From positions 1-16,799 of the forward strand of contig JAAZVG010000018.1 in the NCBI GenBank assembly GCA_018623655.1: DNA of 16,799 bases, read 5' to 3'. Made by a program: the position numbers and the translations under genes. This DNA comes from Flavobacteriaceae bacterium. GTDB lineage: Bacteria > Bacteroidota > Bacteroidia > Flavobacteriales > Flavobacteriaceae. This document shows, piece after piece, positions 1 through 5,873 of this stretch. Below the pieces are notes generated by a model. It had not been told where the DNA came from. It made no database searches and saw only the letters and a program-made list of their open reading frames with translations. Each line of letters begins with the position of its first letter. Within the stretch, counting starts at the first letter, position 1.

Positions 1-369
1 GACTACTCGTCCCATGTCTTTCATACCCTCTGCAGCTAACTCATTGATCACATTCTGAATTAGTTGATCTAGCTCTATTTCTGATAGAGGCTCAGGTAAA
101 AATTGTTCAATAACCTTAGCTTGTGCTAATTCTGGTTCAGCGAGGTCAGTACGTCCTTGCTGGTTGTATAACGTTGCGCTATCTTTCCTTTGTTTTACAA
201 GCTTTTGCAATAACTTTATTTCATCAGCAGGGCTGAGTTCTTTTGCACCTGCTTCACTCTGTTGAAGAAGTATTGCCGATTTGATTGCCCGTAGTGATTC
301 TAGAGCAACAGCATCTTTTGCTTTCATTGCTGCCTTTAGGGCGTCCATTACCTGATTTTGTAAAGCCAT
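1..369 (-). CDS. YqeY/GatB-like domain protein, C-terminus beyond left edge
   Basis: The first 123 codons of a YqeY family protein are present. The gene starts with ATG at 369 and its 3' end lies outside the window (the family is usually about 150 residues). The protein begins MALQNQVMDALKAAMKAKD and carries the family blocks LRAIKSAI (about residues 26-33), KQRKDSA (59-65), GRTDLAEPE (72-80) and IEQFLPEPLS (87-96). YqeY resembles the tRNA-binding tail domain of the GatB amidotransferase subunit, but its cellular role is not well defined, so I assign no reaction. It follows the YpdA-type reductase by a 40 bp gap that holds its own promoter-like box 3 nt before the ATG. It may therefore be transcribed independently, possibly as a leaderless mRNA. 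Family assignment is secure; function is not. Confidence 0.85.
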   Translation of the reverse strand, partial: MALQNQVMDALKAAMKAKDAVALESLRAIKSAILLQQSEAGAKELSPADEIKLLQKLVKQRKDSATLYNQQGRTDLAEPELAQAKVIEQFLPEPLSEIELDQLIQNVINELAAEGMKDMGRVV

Positions 370-372
370 AAC

Positions 373-380
373 CAAACTTA
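373..380 (-). promoter_or_regulatory. Candidate -7 box (TAAGTTTG) for the yqeY-like gene
   Basis: On the minus strand this reads TAAGTTTG, an exact match to the Bacteroidota primary-sigma -7 consensus TAnnTTTG. Only 3 nt separate it from the ATG at 369, so a start site 4-7 nt downstream of the box would fall at or inside the start codon. No TTG or TTTG is seen at the expected -33 spacing. Confidence 0.4.
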
Positions 381-409
381 ATTTGGGGGATAAAAATAAT
401 TAAAATTCG

Positions 410-1381
410 CTAAGCCCTTTTTTGGATGGCATCACAAATCTTTTTGCCATGGTCTCTTGAATTATCAATAAACCAAGCATTTGTCTTTAAACCTCCTAGT
501 ACGACTCCAGCTAGAAATAAACCTTTTAGTTCAGTCTCTAGTGTTTTAGGGTCATATTTCGGAGTTCGCATGTCATCCTCTTCAAAGGTAACACCTGCTT
601 GTTCCAGTAAACTGTAATCAGGCTGATACCCTATCATCAGTAATACATAATCAACGGCCAACTTTTTACTTTCATTTTTATTTGAAATGACTAGGTGGTC
701 AGACTGAATTTCTTTCACATTACTACCAAAGTGAGCAGTTATCGAACCATCGGCAATTCGATTTATAATCTCAGGTCGTACCCAGTATTTTACCCGTTCA
801 CCGATATCGTCGCCTCTAATTACCATTTCCACCTTAGCACCAGCGCGGTAGCACTGAAGTGCTGCATCTACCGCTGAGTTATTTGCCCCTACAATGGCCA
901 CTCTTTGATTGGCATAGAAGTGAGGGTCGTCAAAATAATGGCTTACATGATTTTTATCTTCTCCAGGGATATTCAGTTTGTTGCTGTAGTCAAAAAATCC
1001 AGTGGCGATAATTAAGTTTGAGCTGAGATAAGCGTCTTTTGATGTGGTAACATAAAATTCTCCATTCGCTTTTTTATCAACATGATTAACCCGCTCGAAT
1101 AGCTTTATATTCAAATCCCTAGATTGTACTACTGTACGATAATACTGTAAGGCTTCAATGCGAAAGGGCTTTGGCTCCTTACAGATAAATGGAATATTAT
1201 CGAGTTCTAAGTTATCCGAGGAAGAAAAAAACTGCATTCCTTTTGGATAGTGATACAAAGAATTTACTAAGGTGCCCTTCTCTATAATAGTATAAGACCA
1301 TCCTCTTCTTTGTGCTTCAAGTGCACATGCAATACCTATGGGTCCTGCACCGATGATGATAAGATTGTATTTCTTATCCAT
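410..1381 (-). CDS. ypdA: YpdA-family FAD/NAD(P)-dependent (bacillithiol) disulfide reductase
   Basis: A 323-residue flavoprotein of the single-domain pyridine nucleotide-disulfide oxidoreductase type. An FAD-binding Rossmann motif GAGPIG lies at residues 11-16, with an acidic residue at E34 to bind the ribose. An ATGFFDYS motif follows at about 126-133, a second dinucleotide motif VGANNSAVDAA at 164-174 binds NAD(P)H, and the FAD closing motif GLFLAGVV is near 287. There is no CxxC redox pair, which fits YpdA rather than thioredoxin reductase. In Firmicutes YpdA reduces bacillithiol disulfide using NADPH; some Bacteroidota also make bacillithiol, so the same role is plausible but inferred. 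The start codon overlaps the end of rpe by 8 bp, which implies cotranscription and translational coupling. The length matches the family (about 320-330 residues). Confidence 0.85.
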   Translation of the reverse strand: MDKKYNLIIIGAGPIGIACALEAQRRGWSYTIIEKGTLVNSLYHYPKGMQFFSSSDNLELDNIPFICKEPKPFRIEALQYYRTVVQSRDLNIKLFERVNHVDKKANGEFYVTTSKDAYLSSNLIIATGFFDYSNKLNIPGEDKNHVSHYFDDPHFYANQRVAIVGANNSAVDAALQCYRAGAKVEMVIRGDDIGERVKYWVRPEIINRIADGSITAHFGSNVKEIQSDHLVISNKNESKKLAVDYVLLMIGYQPDYSLLEQAGVTFEEDDMRTPKYDPKTLETELKGLFLAGVVLGGLKTNAWFIDNSRDHGKKICDAIQKRA

Positions 1382-2021
1382 GAAGTGCGGTTATTGCTTC
1401 AGAAATAGAAGGAGCACGAAAGACTGAACTTCCAGCAACTAATATGTCAGCCCCACATCGACTTAATATTTCAGCATTTGCGATAGTGACCCCTCCATCT
1501 ATTTCGATCAATGCATTTGAGTTTGTCTCTGCAATTAACTTCTTTAAGTTAGTGACCTTAGTATAAGTATTGTCAATGAATGACTGCCCTCCAAAACCAG
1601 GATTTACGCTCATAACACACACTAAGTCTATGTCTTTGATAGTATCCTTTAGTAGTTCAATAGGAGTGTGTGGATTAATTGCAACCCCTGCTTTACAGCC
1701 TAATTCTTTGATTTTATGTATGCTTCTATGTAAATGAGTAGATGCCTCTAAATGCACTGTGATGTACTCTGGCTTAAACATTGCATAGGTGCTTAGGTAT
1801 CGATCAGGTTCGACAATCATTAAATGAATATCTAGAGGTTTGGTACACACTCGTGCAACCGACTCAATTACTGGAATGCCAAAAGAGATATTCGGTACGA
1901 ATTGTCCATCCATCACATCGAGATGTAATAGAGAAGCAGCACTATTGTTGACTTCTGAAATCGCTTCATTGAGATTTCCAAAATCAGCAGCTAGTAGTGA
2001 AGGTGCTATCGAATGTGCCAT
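1374..2021 (-). CDS. rpe: Ribulose-phosphate 3-epimerase
   Basis: A 215-residue TIM-barrel enzyme that interconverts D-ribulose 5-phosphate and D-xylulose 5-phosphate in the cytoplasmic pentose phosphate pathway. The metal ligands and catalytic residues are recognisable: H33 and D35 in LHLDVMDGQFVPN, H66 in DIHLMIVEPD, and D175 in EIDGGV. The phosphate-binding loops MSVNPGFGGQSF (137-148) and VAGSSVF (195-201) are also present. It starts MAHSIAPSLLAADF, a normal Rpe N-terminus, and the length is typical. Its ATG lies only 4 nt after a TAATTTTG promoter-like box. Its 3' end overlaps the YpdA-type reductase by 8 bp, so the two form an operon. The operon is separated from the upstream rpoD by a strong terminator hairpin. 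Confidence 0.96.
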   Translation of the reverse strand: MAHSIAPSLLAADFGNLNEAISEVNNSAASLLHLDVMDGQFVPNISFGIPVIESVARVCTKPLDIHLMIVEPDRYLSTYAMFKPEYITVHLEASTHLHRSIHKIKELGCKAGVAINPHTPIELLKDTIKDIDLVCVMSVNPGFGGQSFIDNTYTKVTNLKKLIAETNSNALIEIDGGVTIANAEILSRCGADILVAGSSVFRAPSISEAITALHG

Positions 2022-2025
2022 AGCG

Positions 2026-2033
2026 CAAAATTA
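2026..2033 (-). promoter_or_regulatory. Candidate -7 box (TAATTTTG) for rpe-ypdA
   Basis: The minus strand reads TAATTTTG, an exact TAnnTTTG match, and ends 4 nt before the rpe ATG at 2021. It lies just downstream of the rpoD terminator, where a new promoter is expected. No -33 TTG is visible at 17-23 nt spacing. If this box is used, the transcript would be leaderless or nearly so. Confidence 0.5.
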
Positions 2034-2050
2034 GCGAATCAATTCGATTT

Positions 2051-2081
2051 AAAATAGAAACGCCGGCATTGCCGGCGTTTC
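2051..2081 (-). terminator. Intrinsic terminator downstream of rpoD
   Basis: A perfect 11 bp inverted repeat, GAAACGCCGGC at 2057-2067 and its reverse complement at 2071-2081, encloses a 3 nt loop. On the minus strand it is followed by the T-rich run TATTTT. It lies 61 bp past the rpoD stop and before the rpe start, so it separates the two units. The U tract is modest but the G+C-rich stem is strong. Confidence 0.75.
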
Positions 2082-2142
2082 CATAATCATCAATCAAAAA
2101 ACGAACAGCCACGAAAACTGTAAGTTTCAGCAATATAGTAAT

Positions 2143-3006
2143 TTATCCTAAATAAGTTTTAAGAATTTTACTTCTTGAAGTGTGTTTTAATCTCCTTATT
2201 GCCTTCTCTTTTATTTGACGAACTCTCTCACGAGTTAAATCAAAAGTTTCACCAATTTCTTCGAGAGTCATAGAGTGTTGTCCAGCTAAACCAAAATAAA
2301 GTCTTACAACGTCGGCTTCTCTTGGAGTTAGTGTTTCGAGTGCACGTTCAATCTCTGTTCGCAGCGATTCGTGCAGCAATTCTTTATCGGGGTTTGGTGA
2401 TTCTCCTGAACGAAGAACATCATAAAGGTTCGAATCCTCTCCATCGATAAGTGGTGCATCCATCGATACATGTCTTCCTGAGTTCTTCAGTGATTGCTTC
2501 ACATCTTCAACCGTCATATCTAGTTCGGCGGCAATCTCTTCAGCTGAAGGCATACGTTCATGTGCTTGTTCTAGATGAGCGAAAGTCTTATTGATCTTGT
2601 TAATTGATCCGATTTTATTGAGCGGAAGACGAACGATTCGAGATTGTTCTGCTAGTGCTTGTAAAATAGACTGTCGAATCCACCAAACTGCGTATGAGAT
2701 GAATTTGAATCCTCGGGTCTCATCAAACCGTTGTGCGGCTTTTATAAGTCCTAAATTACCTTCATTGATTAGATCAGGTAGGGTTAATCCCTGATTTTGA
2801 TATTGTTTAGCTACCGATACTACGAATCTCAAGTTCGCTTTAGTTAGTTTTTCTAATGCTCGTTGGTCACCGGCCTTAATTTTTTGTGCTAATTCTACCT
2901 CTTCTTCGGCAGTAATTAGATCTACCTTACCTATTTCTTGTAGGTATTTGTCTAGTGATGCGGTTTCTCTGTTAGTAACCTGCTTGGTAATTTTTAACTG
3001 TCTCAT
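2143..3006 (-). CDS. rpoD: Primary RNA polymerase sigma factor (sigma-70 family, short Bacteroidota form)
   Basis: A 287-residue housekeeping sigma factor that directs RNA polymerase to core promoters. Region 1.2 begins near residue 16 (SLDKYLQEIG). Regions 2.1-2.4 lie at about 55-125 and include the core-binding PDLINEGNLGLIKAA and the -10-recognition and melting block FDETRGFKFISYAVWWIRQ. Region 3 is at about 126-205. Region 4.2 is a helix-turn-helix, MTLEEIGETFDLTRERVRQI (246-265), that reads the upstream promoter element. Region 1.1 is absent, as is usual for the Bacteroidota primary sigma. I chose ATG 3006, which gives the family N-terminus MRQLKITKQVTNRE; an in-frame ATG at 3042 would add 12 atypical, arginine/histidine-rich residues. 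The gene sits between the pnp terminator and its own terminator, so it is probably monocistronic. Its cognate TAnnTTTG boxes occur elsewhere in this window. Confidence 0.97.
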   Translation of the reverse strand: MRQLKITKQVTNRETASLDKYLQEIGKVDLITAEEEVELAQKIKAGDQRALEKLTKANLRFVVSVAKQYQNQGLTLPDLINEGNLGLIKAAQRFDETRGFKFISYAVWWIRQSILQALAEQSRIVRLPLNKIGSINKINKTFAHLEQAHERMPSAEEIAAELDMTVEDVKQSLKNSGRHVSMDAPLIDGEDSNLYDVLRSGESPNPDKELLHESLRTEIERALETLTPREADVVRLYFGLAGQHSMTLEEIGETFDLTRERVRQIKEKAIRRLKHTSRSKILKTYLG

Positions 3007-3069
3007 GAGCGTTTTAGAATGATGTCGCCTTCTTATACGCAAGAAATTTTAAAAGGTTACATTTTTTGC

Positions 3070-3102
3070 AAAAAAATAAAGGGAAGTTAAAAACTCCCCT
3101 TT
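3070..3102 (-). terminator. Intrinsic terminator downstream of pnp
   Basis: On the minus strand an 11 bp stem, AAAGGGGAGTT pairing with AACTTCCCTTT (one G-U pair), has a 3 nt loop and is followed by ATTTTTTT. This is a classical rho-independent terminator 18 bp past the pnp stop. It isolates pnp from rpoD. Confidence 0.88.
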
Positions 3103-3120
3103 CGAATAAACTAGACTGAA

Positions 3121-5379
3121 TTAATCTTCAGAATGGTCTTTTTGATCTCGATCTGATCGATGATTACGATCTTTAGATCGATGATTACCTCTATGGCGTG
3201 AGTCTCTAGATCCCCTATGATCTCTACGATCGTTTCTTGGAGCTCTTTCTACGTAACCTTCGGGTTTCTCTAGAAGGGCTTTACGTGAGACTTTCTCCTT
3301 TTTGGTTCTCGGATCGAATCCAAAGTATTTTACTTCGAATTCATCACCCATATTAATCACATCACTAACATTTTCAGTGCGTTCCCATGCAAGCTCTGAT
3401 ACGTGAAGTAGTATTTCATTTCCAGGAGCATCAACATATTCAACAACGGCGCCAAACTCGAGCATCTTAATTACCTTTACCTTGTAAATAGAGCCAACTT
3501 CTGGTTTAAACATCAGAGATTCAATTGAAGAAATTACGTTGTCGATTCCTTCTTGGCTGGTACCTAGAATTTCAACAACACCTTCTCCCGTTTCATTCTC
3601 ATTGATAACTATCGTACATCCCGTTGTTTTCTGAAGCTCTTGGATATTTTTACCCCCGCTTCCGATGAATGCACCAATAAGGTCTCCGGGAATGTTTGTA
3701 GTAACAATTTTAGGAGCATGAGCTTTAACTTCTGCTTTAGGAGTATCGATAGTTTCGATAAGCTTGTTTAGGATATGAAGTCTTCCGTCTTTAGCCTGCA
3801 TTAGTGCCTTAGTAAGGATTTCATAAGAAAGGCCTTTTACCTTGATATCCATTTGACATGCAGTAATACCATCTGCTGTACCGGTTACCTTAAAGTCCAT
3901 ATCTCCTAGGTGATCTTCGTCTCCAAGGATATCAGATAACACCGCGTATTTGCCGCTTTCACTGTCGGTGATAAGACCCATAGCTATACCCGATACTGGC
4001 TTCTTGATTTGAACTCCAGCATCCATAAGTGCTATCGTACCTGAACATACAGTAGCCATTGAAGAAGACCCGTTAGACTCTAATACTTCAGAAACTACAC
4101 GAACGGTGTAAGGACAGTCTTCAGGAATCATATTTTTAAGTGCTCTTTGAGCAAGATTCCCGTGTCCTACCTCTCTGCGTGAAGTACCTCTGATTGGTCG
4201 TGCTTCACCCGTTGAGAATGGAGGAAAATTGTAATGTAAATAAAAGGTTTCTTCTCCTTCCATTGAGGGCATATCAATAATGTTTGCCTCACGTGAGGTA
4301 CCAAGAGTTACCGTAGATAATACTTGAGTTTCCCCTCGGGTAAAGATTCCAGACCCGTGGGTCGATGGTAAATAATCAATTTCACACCAAATTGGACGAA
4401 TCTCATCTGTTTTTCTTCCATCTAAACGAAGACCCTCATCAAGGGTGAGATTTCGAACTGCTTCTTTTTCGACTTTGCTGTAGTAGCTGCCAATTAGCTT
4501 AGCATTTTCTTCTAACTCTTCTTCAGAAAAGCTAGTTTTAACCTCCTCTTTGATTTCACTAAAAGCAGCACCACGTTCTTTTTTAGAAGACCCAGCTTTA
4601 GCAATAGCATAAACCTTGTCATAAGCTAGTTCATGAATTTTTTGGTAAAGCGCCTCGTCTTTTGCCGCTTCTTCGAATTCACGAGTTTCCTTTTTACCCA
4701 CTTGATCTACTAAACGTTGTTGAGCATCGCATTGAACGCGAATAGCTTCATGAGCGAACTTAATAGCTTCAACCATTTCTTCCTCGCTAATCTCCTTCAT
4801 CTCGCCTTCAACCATCATGACCGAGTCGTAAGAAGCTCCAATAATCATGTCGATATCAGATTCTTTCAGTTGATCCAGAGAAGGGTTGAGAACGAATTCT
4901 CCATTTACACGTCCGATACGTACTTCTGATATCGCAGTTTCAAATGGGATATCTGATAATTGAAGAGCTGTTGAAGCGGCAAGACCTACAAGAGCATCAG
5001 GGGTAATTGATTCGTCGTAAGACATCATTTGAATCATTACTTGGGTCTCTGAGTGGTAGTCTTTGGGGAAAAGTGGCCGAAGTACGCGGTCGACGATACG
5101 CATGGTTAGTACTTCACCATCACTCGGCCTTGCTTCTCTTTTGAAAAACCCTCCAGGGTATCTCCCTGCAGCAGCGAATTTTTCTCTATAATCTACTGTT
5201 AGTGGCAGGAAGTCAACATCTGCTGCTTTATAGTTTGAAACTACGGTGCATAATAGCATGCAGTTCCCAGAGCGAACGACTACTGAGCCATGTGCTTGTT
5301 TAGCAAGTTTACCAGTTTCAATACTGATAGTTCTGCCATCACCGAGATCAATGATCTCTTGAAATGTTTTTGGAATCAT
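3121..5379 (-). CDS. pnp: Polyribonucleotide nucleotidyltransferase (PNPase)
   Basis: A 752-residue phosphorolytic 3'-to-5' exoribonuclease that degrades RNA with phosphate and can add tails in reverse. It has two RNase PH-like domains (about 10-225 and 310-545) separated by an all-helical linker, then a KH domain (about 556-618) and an S1 domain (about 626-698). Phosphate and RNA-binding blocks FFKREARPSDGE (78-89) and STGEARPIRGTSRREVGHG (389-407) are intact, as are the catalytic metal residues D489, D495 and K497 in DEDHLGDMDFK. The KH loop is IGSGGK. After the S1 domain comes an unusual tail (about 715-752), rich in Arg, Asp, His, Asn and Ser, built from short repeats such as RNHRS. The gene lies 155 bp downstream of rpsO, a classic arrangement, but a terminator and a structured leader separate them. 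Confidence 0.97.
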   Translation of the reverse strand: MIPKTFQEIIDLGDGRTISIETGKLAKQAHGSVVVRSGNCMLLCTVVSNYKAADVDFLPLTVDYREKFAAAGRYPGGFFKREARPSDGEVLTMRIVDRVLRPLFPKDYHSETQVMIQMMSYDESITPDALVGLAASTALQLSDIPFETAISEVRIGRVNGEFVLNPSLDQLKESDIDMIIGASYDSVMMVEGEMKEISEEEMVEAIKFAHEAIRVQCDAQQRLVDQVGKKETREFEEAAKDEALYQKIHELAYDKVYAIAKAGSSKKERGAAFSEIKEEVKTSFSEEELEENAKLIGSYYSKVEKEAVRNLTLDEGLRLDGRKTDEIRPIWCEIDYLPSTHGSGIFTRGETQVLSTVTLGTSREANIIDMPSMEGEETFYLHYNFPPFSTGEARPIRGTSRREVGHGNLAQRALKNMIPEDCPYTVRVVSEVLESNGSSSMATVCSGTIALMDAGVQIKKPVSGIAMGLITDSESGKYAVLSDILGDEDHLGDMDFKVTGTADGITACQMDIKVKGLSYEILTKALMQAKDGRLHILNKLIETIDTPKAEVKAHAPKIVTTNIPGDLIGAFIGSGGKNIQELQKTTGCTIVINENETGEGVVEILGTSQEGIDNVISSIESLMFKPEVGSIYKVKVIKMLEFGAVVEYVDAPGNEILLHVSELAWERTENVSDVINMGDEFEVKYFGFDPRTKKEKVSRKALLEKPEGYVERAPRNDRRDHRGSRDSRHRGNHRSKDRNHRSDRDQKDHSED

Positions 5380-5387
5380 AAAATTTT

Positions 5388-5401
5388 TAGGACAAATCCT
5401 A
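5388..5401 (-). promoter_or_regulatory. Small hairpin just upstream of the pnp start
   Basis: TAGGA and TCCTA arms enclose a 4 nt loop on the minus strand. The hairpin ends 8 nt before the pnp ATG, over the region a ribosome would cover. The 5 bp stem is weak, so this is a structural observation rather than a proven control element. Confidence 0.35.
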
Positions 5402-5431
5402 GTGTTTTGTGCTTATCACACGAGTTAAACA

Positions 5432-5473
5432 ATTGGTCTTTTGTTGTGTTGTTGTGAAGTGTGGTAGACCAAT
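5432..5473 (-). promoter_or_regulatory. Long-range inverted repeat in the pnp leader
   Basis: The perfect 8 bp arms ATTGGTCT (5432-5439) and AGACCAAT (5466-5473) enclose a 26 nt loop. On the minus strand the loop is rich in CA and AAC and nearly free of G. It lies in the 155 bp rpsO-pnp gap. PNPase expression is autoregulated through leader RNA structure in enterobacteria, so a similar role is conceivable here but is inference. I found no exact TAnnTTTG promoter box in the gap. Confidence 0.4.
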
Positions 5474-5501
5474 GAAAAACTGAGAAACGACCAGCGTTTC
5501 T

Positions 5502-5529
5502 AAAAAAGGCATTCCAATGAATGCCCTTT
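5502..5529 (-). terminator. Intrinsic terminator downstream of rpsO
   Basis: On the minus strand GGCATTC and GAATGCC form a 7 bp stem with a 4 nt loop, extended by an AAA/TTT pairing past one bulged G. It is followed directly by TTTTTT. It begins only about 6 bp past the rpsO stop codon, typical for a short ribosomal protein gene. Confidence 0.82.
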
Positions 5530-5534
5530 ACATA

Positions 5535-5804
5535 CTATTTACGGATTCCTAAATCTTTAATAAGAGAACGATACTTTTCAATATCATTAGCTTTAAGATA
5601 GTCTAGAAGGCTACGACGCTTACCAACTAATCGAATAAGAGAACGCTCTGTATTAAAATCTTTATGATTTTTCTTTAAGTGTTCGGTTAAATAATTGATT
5701 CGGTAAGTGAACAAAGCAATTTGCCCTTCCGTTGAACCCGTGTTTGTTTCAGAACCTCCGTATTGCTTGAAGATTTCTGATTTTTTTTCTTGAGATAAAT
5801 ACAT
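5535..5804 (-). CDS. rpsO: 30S ribosomal protein uS15
   Basis: An 89-residue primary rRNA-binding protein of the small-subunit platform, which binds the 16S rRNA three-way junction. The length and conserved blocks match uS15: GGSETNTGSTEGQIALFTYR (16-35), the LTEHLKKNHKDF helix turn (39-50), the RRSLLDYLK basic helix (63-71) and a YRSLIKDLGIRK end. The gene follows accD by 69 bp. That gap holds a -7 promoter box and a hairpin that would sit at the 5' end of the transcript. It is followed by its own terminator and then pnp. S15 represses its own translation through leader RNA in several phyla, so the leader hairpin deserves notice. Confidence 0.97.
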   Translation of the reverse strand: MYLSQEKKSEIFKQYGGSETNTGSTEGQIALFTYRINYLTEHLKKNHKDFNTERSLIRLVGKRRSLLDYLKANDIEKYRSLIKDLGIRK

Positions 5805-5832
5805 GCCAATATTCGTTAATAATTATTATGTA

Positions 5833-5853
5833 CCTGATTGTCACTCAATCAGG
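5833..5853 (-). promoter_or_regulatory. Hairpin in the rpsO 5' leader
   Basis: A perfect 8 bp stem, CCTGATTG and CAATCAGG, has a 5 nt loop. It lies 4-24 nt downstream of the TATATTTG promoter box and 28 nt upstream of the rpsO ATG, so it would form at the extreme 5' end of an rpsO mRNA. No T run follows on the minus strand, so it does not look like a terminator for accD. It may protect the 5' end or take part in S15 autoregulation; both are inference. Confidence 0.45.
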
Positions 5854-5856
5854 CGG

Positions 5857-5864
5857 CAAATATA
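5857..5864 (-). promoter_or_regulatory. Candidate -7 box (TATATTTG) for rpsO
   Basis: The minus strand reads TATATTTG, an exact match to TAnnTTTG, in the accD-rpsO gap and 52 nt before the rpsO ATG. The box is embedded in GCAAATATA on the plus strand. No clear TTTG is found at -33. Confidence 0.55.
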
Positions 5865-5873
5865 GGTTATTTT

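Noticed and set aside
426..877. Plus-strand open frames opposite the YpdA-type gene
   Set aside because: They are short antisense shadows of a well-supported gene, with no recognisable domain, promoter or family motif.
3007..3042. Longer rpoD reading frame starting at 3042
   Set aside because: The extra 12 residues are arginine/histidine rich and unlike the family. MRQLKITKQVTNRE from 3006 is the usual N-terminus of Bacteroidota primary sigma factors.
3140..3240. Cluster of GATC and ATCGAT sequences, considered as a replication-origin or methylation-controlled site
   Set aside because: The pattern is explained by repeated Arg/Asp/His/Ser codons in the PNPase tail. No DnaA-box array or A+T-rich unwinding region accompanies it.
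5833..5853. Hairpin as an intrinsic terminator for accD
   Set aside because: No run of T follows on the minus strand, and the hairpin lies just downstream of a promoter box, so a leader element fits better.
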